Below, one piece after another: positions 42,543 through 49,784 of a DNA stretch of 64,000 nt. Each line of letters begins with the position of its first letter. The first letter of the stretch is position 1. The stretch comes from Fervidicoccaceae archaeon (GTDB lineage Archaea; Thermoproteota; Thermoprotei_A; Sulfolobales; Fervidicoccaceae): positions 124,001 through 188,000 of the forward strand of contig JAVYOA010000009.1 in NCBI GenBank assembly GCA_038734945.1. Reading direction: 5' to 3'. The position numbers were made by a program, and so were the translations under genes. The notes under the pieces are model-generated. The model was not told the DNA's origin, did no database searches, and saw nothing but the letters and a program-made list of their open reading frames with translations.

Positions 42543-44168
42543 GAAAGATAACTGCGGGCAAAGCCTCCTAGGATGATTGTTTGAGAGAAGGATGCTTATA
42601 ACTTTCTGCTCAATTCCTGGATGCACTTCTACCCCTTCTAGTTCTGGGCATCTAACACCCTTTATAACTAGTCTTCCCTCGTCAGTTATTCCGTAGTATC
42701 TATTCGGCGCACCGCTATGTGCAATATTATTAGTTCTTGGAATAACTAAGTATTTGTACAGGGCTTCAATTTTTAACTTCATACCAGTCTCAGCTTCTAT
42801 TTTCTTTCTCAGCATCTGAGCTTCCTGATAGTCTATTCTATCTCCGGATTTCCAGAGAAAGAGGCTATCTACAATGAAGTGTATCACTTTATAGCCCATT
42901 TCCGATGCTACACTCATGGCCATTCTCATTATCTCTCTGGAGATTGAAACAACACTCTCATATGCAAGGACGCTCCCAAACCTCGCATTGCGATAGCCCA
43001 GATACCCAAAGCTTGCGACCATTATCCACTTCAATGCCTTTTCTCTTTCAGAATCTATCCATTTTCCGGTTGCTTTCAGCAATTCCCTTCTCTCGACAAG
43101 CTTACTGAGCACCTGAGAAACAATGCCAACTCTATCTAGGCATACGCTGTGAAGCGAACCAAGGGGAATTGTCTTCTTGGAGCATCCTGGTCTCTCCACA
43201 GTTTCCGGAGATATGTTAAATTTCGCTATAATTGCTGGATATAAGCTTGAGAAATCCAGCTGAAGAGCATTTCTGTACAGGCCAGGCCTTGGCAGTCCCA
43301 CGAGCCCACCATTATCAGCTCTCAGTATTTCCTCAACACTTCTCCACCCTCCTACTCCCGATCTCACTTTTGGAATCAGCATCTTTCTTTGAAAAGCCTC
43401 CAAGGCCTCTATTTCGGTGAGTATCTGACCTATGCTTCTTCTCGCAGTATCTCTCAGGTTTGTAAAGGATATTCTCGATAGCTCAATTAGTCCTATGATA
43501 CTATCAACAGGATTTCTCCTTTCTTCGATGCATATAGGAGATCCAAGGCTTCTGCAATCTAAGCTTTTACTCTCAATAAGTGATATATGATGTTCCCTTC
43601 CAATGCTGGCTACATCCTCATTAAGGAGGCTTTTCCTGTTCATATTGATTCTTCTTTCAACAATTTCTCCTTCCTTCCTCAGCACTGAAGAGAAGAGCAC
43701 AATTTTCTCGCCAGTTTCCTTCACACGTAGAATTCTGAGCGACGGAATATCTAGCACTAGATCCCATGGATCTTTCCCTTCCCACTGAAGTAATGGTATG
43801 CCCTTTCTCATTAGCACCAGTGACTTTGCAGATGGCTGCACGTTTACTCTCTCTATCCCAAGATCTTCCAGCCTTTCGATAAGCTTTAAAAAGCTCTGAT
43901 AGCAGTCAACTTCAACTCTGACAACTTCTCCCGAGACTTCATACCAAGGAGGTAAAAACCACTCCTCTATAGCAACTTCTCTAACAAATGGAATCCTTTT
44001 AAGAGAATTCGCAACTTCTTCGCTTTTAAATCGATGCGGTATTAGGTAGAAGGGATAGCTGCTATTGATCTCTCTTTCGAGCAACTCACCTTCATTTGTA
44101 AGCTGAAGCAGTCTTATTTTTCCTCTCAAAAACTCAGCCTTTAGGTTCCATTTTTCCCCCAATTTCAT
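42528..44168 (-). CDS. PolB2-type (Dpo2-like) degenerate family B DNA polymerase
   Basis: This 546-residue protein is far shorter than replicative PolB (about 780) and matches the crenarchaeal PolB2/Dpo2 group. Motif A is intact (DFSSLYPAII, residues 305-314). Motif B reads KWIMVASFGYLGYR (380-393) in place of the usual KxxxNSxYGY. Motif C, normally YGDTDS, reads HFIVDS (430-435), losing the first catalytic Asp but keeping D434. No 3'-5' exonuclease motifs are visible. Its last residues come from an IS605-like hairpin. It overlaps an 84-residue partner gene, itself overlapping a RadA-like gene. In Sulfolobus a similar cluster is DNA-damage inducible and Dpo2 has weak activity. Confidence 0.88.
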   Translation of the reverse strand: MKLGEKWNLKAEFLRGKIRLLQLTNEGELLEREINSSYPFYLIPHRFKSEEVANSLKRIPFVREVAIEEWFLPPWYEVSGEVVRVEVDCYQSFLKLIERLEDLGIERVNVQPSAKSLVLMRKGIPLLQWEGKDPWDLVLDIPSLRILRVKETGEKIVLFSSVLRKEGEIVERRINMNRKSLLNEDVASIGREHHISLIESKSLDCRSLGSPICIEERRNPVDSIIGLIELSRISFTNLRDTARRSIGQILTEIEALEAFQRKMLIPKVRSGVGGWRSVEEILRADNGGLVGLPRPGLYRNALQLDFSSLYPAIIAKFNISPETVERPGCSKKTIPLGSLHSVCLDRVGIVSQVLSKLVERRELLKATGKWIDSEREKALKWIMVASFGYLGYRNARFGSVLAYESVVSISREIMRMAMSVASEMGYKVIHFIVDSLFLWKSGDRIDYQEAQMLRKKIEAETGMKLKIEALYKYLVIPRTNNIAHSGAPNRYYGITDEGRLVIKGVRCPELEGVEVHPGIEQKVISILLSNNHPRRLCPQLSFLTSS

Positions 44169-44388
44169 CTATCCTCTTCAAGGCTCTTATCAATCCAGCT
44201 AACAGCACGGCATATTCTTTGTCATATGGAGGCACAGCCTTGAAAATAGGAGCAAGATCTATGTATCCATCGAGGATCTCCTCAAACGCCTTCTTTACTT
44301 CAGGGTCATGAGCATACTCCATCATTTTCTTCAATCTCTCTATTTCAACTTCTAGAGCCATTCTAGCAGAAGGTATTGTCCTTCCCAT
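44134..44388 (-). CDS. Small protein of the PolB2 operon
   Basis: This 84-residue acidic-helical protein (VEIERLKKMMEYAHDPEVKKAFEEILDGY) has no named family. It overlaps the RadA-like gene by 37 bases and the PolB2 gene by 35, so it is clearly part of that operon; a small gene at this place is also reported in Sulfolobus dpo2 clusters, as I recall. ATG 44388 and ATG 44361 are both possible starts. It may be an adaptor between the two larger proteins. Confidence 0.78.
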   Translation of the reverse strand: MGRTIPSARMALEVEIERLKKMMEYAHDPEVKKAFEEILDGYIDLAPIFKAVPPYDKEYAVLLAGLIRALKRIDEIGGKMEPKG

Positions 44389-45056
44389 TCTCTCCTTACC
44401 TCGTTAAGCTCTCTTATAGCTCCTAGAGCTGAGGACTCTGGCCTAGAGGGGTGCTTAATTAAGATTGCTCTATAGCTTCTGCTCCCTCTTCTCTCAATCT
44501 TGACTAGTATGCTAGCTGAATGATGATGCATCTTTCCTCCTTCAGGAAGATACCTTCCAAATTTCGTTATTCGATTGAAGAGAACTATTCTCTTTCCTTT
44601 AGCTATAGCTTCTCTGAACGATGCTGTAAGGGGAGTCAGCTTCCAATATTCCCTAGGATATTTGGGAGAGTGGACATAGGGATCTATTATGACAATTGTG
44701 CCAAGTTTCAGCGATATAGCTTCTCTTATCATGCCTATGGCGTCTTCGAGCCTGAAGGCTCTCGAGATCAGGAGGCCATCTTCTGAGCATCCAAGCGCTC
44801 TAAGCATCATTCTCAACATATAGATATCATAGTTCATCGCTCTTTCCTGCACTATGCCTAGTGCAGCTCCACCGTTGCAATGAAAGTTTGCTGTTGCTAT
44901 ATAGGATGCCCGAAGGACTAGATCCAGTTCCTCCCCATAAATTTCAGCAATCGCTCCAGTTGGTATGCAACCTATGATCTGATCTATTGTAGGGATCCCC
45001 GTCTCAATGCAGCTATTTCTGGAGAGCTTATCGCATGTACTCATGTTCCTTTCCAA
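44352..45056 (-). CDS. RadA/RecA-like paralogue with degenerate P-loop, PolB2 operon
   Basis: This 234-residue protein has the RecA-fold order of archaeal RadC/Rad55-like paralogues: ETGIPTIDQIIGCIPTGAIAEIYGEE, then a Walker B-like TIVIIDPYVHSP and RIVLFNRITKFG. The Walker A region reads GEELDLVLRAS instead of GxxxxGKT, so ATP binding is probably lost. It is the first gene of the RadA-like/small protein/PolB2 operon and may load or place the polymerase at damaged DNA. ATG 45056 or 45044 is the start. Confidence 0.82.
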   Translation of the reverse strand: MERNMSTCDKLSRNSCIETGIPTIDQIIGCIPTGAIAEIYGEELDLVLRASYIATANFHCNGGAALGIVQERAMNYDIYMLRMMLRALGCSEDGLLISRAFRLEDAIGMIREAISLKLGTIVIIDPYVHSPKYPREYWKLTPLTASFREAIAKGKRIVLFNRITKFGRYLPEGGKMHHHSASILVKIERRGSRSYRAILIKHPSRPESSALGAIRELNEVRREWEGQYLLLEWL

Positions 45057-45248
45057 GCCCCAGGAGCTTTAACTCGATATTTTCTTTCAGAATTTCTTGG
45101 TAGAAAAGCATAAATGAACGAACTGTAGAGAGAGGGAGGTGATCGAAAGTATTTAACAAAAGGAAGCTTGGCCTCCTTTCCTTTTCCTGCTAAAAAACGA
45201 ACCTTTCCCTTTGTCAGTTCATTCATATGTATTTTGCATTTCCGGTGC

Positions 45249-45257
45249 AAAAAAAAA
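45249..45257 (-). terminator. T-run terminator after the Get3-associated genes
   Basis: On the minus strand nine consecutive T residues lie about 60-70 bases after the stop at 45316, followed by a small TTTGCA/TGCAAA hairpin-like repeat. U-rich runs are the usual crenarchaeal termination signal. Confidence 0.45.
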
Positions 45258-45315
45258 GCAGGGACCTCTTGCTATGAATACATATAAGGAGCAAGCCCTC
45301 ATGCGAGGTAACTTT

Positions 45316-45990
45316 TTATTTAATGCTCTCTGTTAGGCCCTTGCTGAGAACTCTCAAGGATTCAACAATTTCATGTACTACTCCATGTTCAGCTCTGGAG
45401 ACAATTTCAACAGCATTAATTTGCTTATATGCTGAAATCTTGCGAATAGGGGCATAACTAGAATTAATTATTCCTGCTAGCAGTTCAACATCTGCAGCGC
45501 TCTCATAGAATAATTCAAATTTTCCTTGTTTTGTTTGAATGGAAGTTGTGTTCAGCCTATCCATTCGACTACCCAGATCTCTAGAGAGAGTTCTCAGCAA
45601 TCTGCTCTCGCTCTTTTTCACAGCATGAGCATCTCTCAAAATCTTTTTACCTGCCAATTCAATCATTATTGTTACCCTATCTTCATGCTTTAAGACTTTA
45701 GCTATTGGATAGTAGAAAAGGGAGTGCTTTGGAGTTGTAGTTAGTAGGACAAATGCCCTCCTTCCATCACCTAGCTTATATTTTGCTCTATATCCAACCA
45801 AATATCCTAGAAGCATATACTCTTTATCCTTTGGTCTGAACTCCCTTTCAAGTTCATCTGTGAAATCCTTCATGAACTTTAGAATTTTCTTCCTCATTTT
45901 AAAATACCAAAAAACGGAAGCAACTGAAATTATCATGAGAGCAGATAATCCAATAACCTCAAGTAAGAAAACAATTTCCAAGCTTATCAT
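45316..45990 (-). CDS. Membrane-anchored protein of unknown function linked to a Get3/ArsA ATPase
   Basis: This 224-residue protein has one N-terminal membrane segment (residues about 5-28), a basic stop-transfer (KMRKKILKF) and a cytoplasmic domain with no family that I recognise (YMLLGYLVGYRAKYKLGDGRRAFVLLTT). It overlaps the ATPase gene by 4 bases. A membrane partner would suit a Get3-like targeting ATPase, as Get3 hands tail-anchored proteins to a membrane receptor, but this is an inference from context alone. Confidence 0.78.
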   Translation of the reverse strand: MISLEIVFLLEVIGLSALMIISVASVFWYFKMRKKILKFMKDFTDELEREFRPKDKEYMLLGYLVGYRAKYKLGDGRRAFVLLTTTPKHSLFYYPIAKVLKHEDRVTIMIELAGKKILRDAHAVKKSESRLLRTLSRDLGSRMDRLNTTSIQTKQGKFELFYESAADVELLAGIINSSYAPIRKISAYKQINAVEIVSRAEHGVVHEIVESLRVLSKGLTESIK

Positions 45991-46946
45991 CCTCTTATAA
46001 CGATAAATGAGTCTTTCAGCTTCACAATATCTTCAAGCTTTGATGGATGTATCCCCAAATGGGGGATCATTATCGATTTAATGGGAATTGAGCTAAATTC
46101 TTCAATTATGTTGTTTTGCTCTTCAATCGTTCCAAGCTTTTCAGCTATGTCCTTCGGGAGCACTCTGTTCATTACTAGCAGCTTTGGCTGAACACTCAGC
46201 TCACTTTCCAGGAAATTCAAGATCTCCCTCAACTCGAACATTGGAAGCGATTCCGGATTTGTGACTACAACATAGGAGGTCCTAGAAGGATTGCTCAAAG
46301 CCTCCCTTACCTCTCGATACGTTTCTTTCATTTCATATAGTTTCTCAAGAGCTGGATCGTTAAGCTTTACTTCTCTACCAAGCGTCTTGGATATCACATA
46401 TCTCAAGGAAACTATTCTCTCTCTTATTTCAATTAATTTATCTAACCAGATCAAATACAACTTTGGAAGGGCGAGAGTTCTCAGCGAGATTCCAGTGGGT
46501 GGCGTATCAATGACTATATACTTGAATTCCATCTTTTTATACATCTCTGATAGTTGTCTCAGAAAAACTTCTTCCTCGACTCCAGGAGCGTGTTTCATCA
46601 CTTTGACTATATCCTCTATGTTTAATACTGAGAGGGAAGGGAAGAGTTCTGCCAAAAGGTCTGAATATTTTGAGGTCAGTTCCTTGGCAGAAGCCTCGAT
46701 GTCTAGCTGAGATGCAAATAAATTCTTAAAGACCTGAACAGCTTCCATTGTTTTCTGCAAATTGAGGTACTTCAATATATGCTTTGCCGGATCGAAGCTC
46801 ACAATCAGTGTTTTTCCATAGCTGCTAAGCTCATAAGCAATCATAATCGATACAGAAGTCTTTCCTACTCCTCCTTTACCAAGAACAACAACAACGTGGG
46901 GTTCTCCCTCGAGTGGACTCAGCAATTCAGCTATTTTACTCACCAT
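45987..46946 (-). CDS. Get3/ArsA-family ATPase
   Basis: This 319-residue single-domain ATPase has the deviant P-loop GKGGVGKTSVSI at about residues 24-35, the switch II segment IDTPPTGISLRTL and a helical middle region of the type that holds hydrophobic clients in Get3. In archaea the homologue binds tail-anchored membrane proteins. There is no arsenite-system gene nearby, which favours the Get3 role over ArsA. It lies between a membrane protein and a small helical protein, all in one operon. Confidence 0.92.
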   Translation of the reverse strand: MVSKIAELLSPLEGEPHVVVVLGKGGVGKTSVSIMIAYELSSYGKTLIVSFDPAKHILKYLNLQKTMEAVQVFKNLFASQLDIEASAKELTSKYSDLLAELFPSLSVLNIEDIVKVMKHAPGVEEEVFLRQLSEMYKKMEFKYIVIDTPPTGISLRTLALPKLYLIWLDKLIEIRERIVSLRYVISKTLGREVKLNDPALEKLYEMKETYREVREALSNPSRTSYVVVTNPESLPMFELREILNFLESELSVQPKLLVMNRVLPKDIAEKLGTIEEQNNIIEEFSSIPIKSIMIPHLGIHPSKLEDIVKLKDSFIVIRG

Positions 46947-47242
46947 TCACCACCGAGGGAGGACATGAGATCTCCTAAAACATCATCCCCTCTCACAGCT
47001 CTGGACTCAAGAACCTTTATTTCATCCTTGAGGGCTTCCAGAAGCTCCATGCTTAGAATGGGAGAGACTGTTTTTACCCCAACCAATGGACCCAGGACAA
47101 TTGTCACGAAAGTTGCTAGCATTTCACTATACTCTAATTGCAAAGCACTCACGCTATCCTCGAGAACAGCTCTGTTCATTCCCTTCATGAAGAGAACAAG
47201 TTCCCTCAACAATTGCTTCATTGATTTAATCAACTTTGGCAC
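46940..47242 (-). CDS. Small helical protein upstream of Get3/ArsA gene
   Basis: This protein of 100 residues is mostly helical (KQLLRELVLFMKGM, LEYSEMLATFVTIVLGPLVG, ELLEALKDEIKVLESRA) and of unknown family. The open frame reaches up to 47446, but I start it at GTG 47242 because a strong TATA box (TTAATATATATTAA, 47262-47275) lies 26 bases upstream, giving a leaderless message, and because the longer N terminus would run through the end of cstA. It overlaps the Get3-like gene by 7 bases and is the first gene of that operon. Confidence 0.68.
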   Translation of the reverse strand: MPKLIKSMKQLLRELVLFMKGMNRAVLEDSVSALQLEYSEMLATFVTIVLGPLVGVKTVSPILSMELLEALKDEIKVLESRAVRGDDVLGDLMSSLGGEW

Positions 47243-47261
47243 CAGAGAGTCTCCAAGTTTG

Positions 47262-47275
47262 TTAATATATATTAA
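47262..47275 (-). promoter_or_regulatory. TATA box of the Get3/ArsA operon
   Basis: TTAATATATATTAA lies 26 bases (centre to start) upstream of GTG 47242, the spacing of a leaderless crenarchaeal promoter. Confidence 0.55.
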
Positions 47276-48303
47276 AAAAATTAGCTTTTTGCCCTCCTTA
47301 ATCCGTTTATGAAGAGGGCTATTAACAATATGTCCAGAATGACAGAGATTATCACTATTGTTCCTGCTCCAGCTTGATATAATGCTGGCAATCCAGGTAG
47401 CACTGCTAAGAGCCACCAGATTAGAGCAGTTGTCACTGTAACCCACAGGAACAGAGCTGGGATTATCAAAAGCAGCGATGTTTTCCCCTCACCTTCAATA
47501 TGGCATATGCCCATAGAGACGTTGTGAGAAGAGCAATGGCAGCTAGGAGCTGATTTGTCCCCGAAAATGCCGGCCATATTATATTATAGGCATAGACCGT
47601 CATAGTTCTTGTGGTTCCTGGTATGGTGACAACCATTTTAGGATATGCTAGGATTGCTCCTATTATGACAGGTAGAGCTGATGCAAACCATCTATTTGTT
47701 ATTATCTTGTGAGCTTTCTGGTTTCTTGGCTTGAGCCAATCAAAGAATTCCACCCATGCAAATCTGGCCAGCCTGTCTGCAGCATCCAGGGTTGTCATAA
47801 CGAAACCCGTTAGAGCCCAAGCGGCGAACGTTTTGAAGCCCAGGAAAGTTGAAGCAAAAACACCTGACCCAAAAATTCTCGACCAGGCTGTTGCTTGTTC
47901 CAACCCGTAACCCACTAAGAATCTGTCAATGGCTCCAAGAGAAGTTATTATTGGAGTAGCAGTTGTGTTTATTCCAATACTCTGGAGAGTGCTTTCTACG
48001 GGAAGCCCAGTCATTGAGCCAAGCTGAGCGAAATTCCATGCTAGAGCTATGGGCGTAATTACAGCCAATGAAGATACTGCTCCCTCAGTTAGCATTCCTC
48101 CATATCCAACAAGGAGTGCATCCAGCTCGTTGGAGAGCTGCTTGGATGTTGTACCAGAGCCAACTACTGAGTGGAAACCAGATAGGGCACCACATGCGAT
48201 GACAAGAGGGACGGTTGGCCAGAAATATGCAATTAGGGCGCTTCCGGTTGGAGTACCGGGAATTGCACCTATTACTGTACCTGGGCTGTTTTCTTTTTGA
48301 TAT

Positions 48304-48530
48304 TCATTTGGGTTGTTTATGCGCTTTGTAGCTGTTCATGATTTCCGTCTTGAATGTATTGAGGTACGCTGATGCTGTGTGCCTGTCCAAGCCACGCTTC
48401 TTCATCACGACGCTGTGCATGGGTGAGCTTGTGATTCCTCGGGGATCGACTAGAACTGGTTTTAACCCGTACTTCAGGCTCATGACTACCGTGTGATTTA
48501 GTAGTACTCCTCGGGCAAACCACCACCATT
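48304..48530 (-). pseudogene. tnpB-like (IS605 OrfB) C-terminal fragment inside cstA
   Basis: On the minus strand an in-frame piece reads YGLKPVLVDPRGITSS and then GLDRHTASAYL. It resembles the RuvC-type end of TnpB proteins: VDPRGTSS before the zinc ribbon and the last catalytic Asp in a DRH/DRD segment. Here the zinc-ribbon cysteines are absent and only 12 residues separate the two parts, a form I associate with some crenarchaeal TnpB-like proteins. It is cut at both sides: it runs into a TGA at the cstA junction, and upstream there is no TnpB body. It is more G+C-rich than cstA. Confidence 0.55.
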
Positions 48531-48579
48531 GTAAACTACTGCAGAAAAGCTTAAAATTTTTACGTAAATAATAGTATTG

Positions 48580-48745
48580 AAGTAAGGATGAACTCGATGA
48601 GCATGGCGAGGAGGACACCTCGTGCACTCTGCTTCGCTGCAGGGAGCTGGGTGAACCGCGGGCAACTGCTGGAGACAAGCTCCCGTAGGCGGGGCTGGGG
48701 AAGAACAAGCCGTTGAGAGGTGGACGGCTGAGAGGCTTAACATAA
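48580..48745 (+). other. GC-rich structured segment within the cstA insertion, possible ncRNA
   Basis: This stretch is much richer in G+C than the rest of the region and holds three neat helices: CGAGG/CCTCG (48607-48611 with 48618-48622), GGGAGCT/AGCTCCC (48642-48648 with 48678-48684) and AGCCGT/ACGGCT (48708-48713 with 48724-48729). On the plus strand a TATA-like CTTAAAATT lies at about 48550-48558, 25 or so bases before it. It could be an omega-RNA relic of the inserted element, an element end, or another RNA. Orientation is not certain. Confidence 0.4.
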
Positions 48746-49557
48746 AAGAGCATAGAAGCCAATGAACAACCATCCACCAAGAAACGGCAGCAAATCCAGT
48801 ATATACAGGTCCTGTTAGAAGTAGGTCAGGTATTATCAAGGCTGCGAGGATAGCTAGCCCAGCAAATACCCACAGCAAATATGCATTCAGATAGTCTCTT
48901 GGTTGTAACAGATACCAGACTGGAAGAGCAGCTGCCAGCATGGAATATAGCGTAAGAACAACTATCCATGCCTCATATGTTAGATAGAGTGGTGTTCTCA
49001 TTGAATAGAAGAATGCTATGACGAGAATAATCAAAGCTATACCTGTTGCTAGCTTAACGCTCAGCCCTGTTCTGTAGACTAGAATTCCAAACAATAGAGC
49101 GAGCGGCATGAATATGATTGCTATTGTGGCTGCTGTAGGTGTGCTGACAAAAGTAGATGAGGCCACGCTCAAAAAGGCAGCAAGGACGAGCACGAGAGCA
49201 AACCAAACATAGGTTAGGAAAATATACTTGGCTTTTCTCCCCATAATGTTTTCACTCACGCTCATCACAGATAATCCGCCATGCCTAACGCTTGCCATGA
49301 TTGCCATATAGTCATGAACAGCTCCAATCAAGATGTTGCCTGCGAGAACCCATAGAAGCGGGAGACCCCAGCCCCATACCATTGCGATTGCTGGACCTGT
49401 AATGGGCCCTGCTCCTGCTATTGCTGCGAAGTGATGTCCATAGAGTACATACTTGTTCGCTGGAGCATAATCTATTCCATCGAATTTTTCATAGGCTGGT
49501 GTGAGCCTATCTGGGCTCGCCTTCACAACTCTTTTCTCAAGAATTTTTTTTACAATC

Positions 49558-49594
49558 CCGAAAGCCTCGCCCCTTAGGGCGGGGAGGAGGTCAG
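49558..49594 (+). repeat. Solo IS200/IS605-type terminal hairpin, copy 3 (within cstA 5' end)
   Basis: This best-preserved copy of the 37-nt unit begins CCGAAAGCCTC and ends GGAGGAGGTCAG, with a perfect inner stem CGCCC/GGGCG around CTTA. It lies inside the cstA reading frame on the minus strand, where it encodes LLPALRGEAF and takes the place of the usual first membrane helix. No transposase gene is attached. Confidence 0.68.
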
Positions 49595-49784
49595 CGCGCC
49601 AATAGCTTCCTTTATTTTCATTGATATCCACCTTTTAAGATGGATATATGTATTTGTGATTTTAAACGATCATATTTAAATTTTTTAAAAAATTAAAAAT
49701 GAAAGATATAGAGACTAGCAAGTTCCAGCAAGTTCTACATAACAGAAAAGCCACAAATAGATGTTAAAACAATGAAATTATAAG

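Larger units (their letters stand above)
47281..49631 (-). pseudogene. cstA: Disrupted cstA-type peptide transporter gene
   Basis: CstA-family sequence runs across this region on the minus strand in pieces. The 5' part (to about 48780) has LTPAYEKFDGIDYAPANKYVLYGHHFAAIAGAGPITGPAIA, the family signature, but the usual first membrane helix is replaced by an IS605-type hairpin at 49558-49594. After TGPVYTGFAAVSW it is broken by an insertion of about 470 bases. CstA sequence resumes at about 48300 with NSPGTVIGAIPGTPTGS and GALSGFHSVVGSGTTSKQL. A one-base frameshift follows in the run GGGGAAAA (complement of 47481-47488), and the C-terminal helices end at 47281. Three separate lesions make a functional protein unlikely. 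CstA proteins import peptides or pyruvate. Confidence 0.88.

Noticed and set aside
45041-45250. Possible 69-residue gene upstream of the RadA-like gene
   Set aside because: It crosses a T-run terminator-like site, overlaps the operon start and has no recognisable coding character.
45229-45290. Inverted repeat ATATGTATT / AATACATAT around a TTTGCA hairpin
   Set aside because: It lies in very A+T-rich DNA between operons and is explained as well by promoter and terminator elements; I could not tie it to a function.
46940-47446. Long version (168 residues) of the small protein before the Get3-like gene
   Set aside because: The first 68 residues would be read from the end of cstA and contain low-quality sequence; the TATA box points to GTG 47242.
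49725-49745. Short direct repeat AGCAAGTTC
   Set aside because: Only two copies, 9-10 bases each, in A+T-rich intergenic DNA; no element or gene boundary is linked to it.
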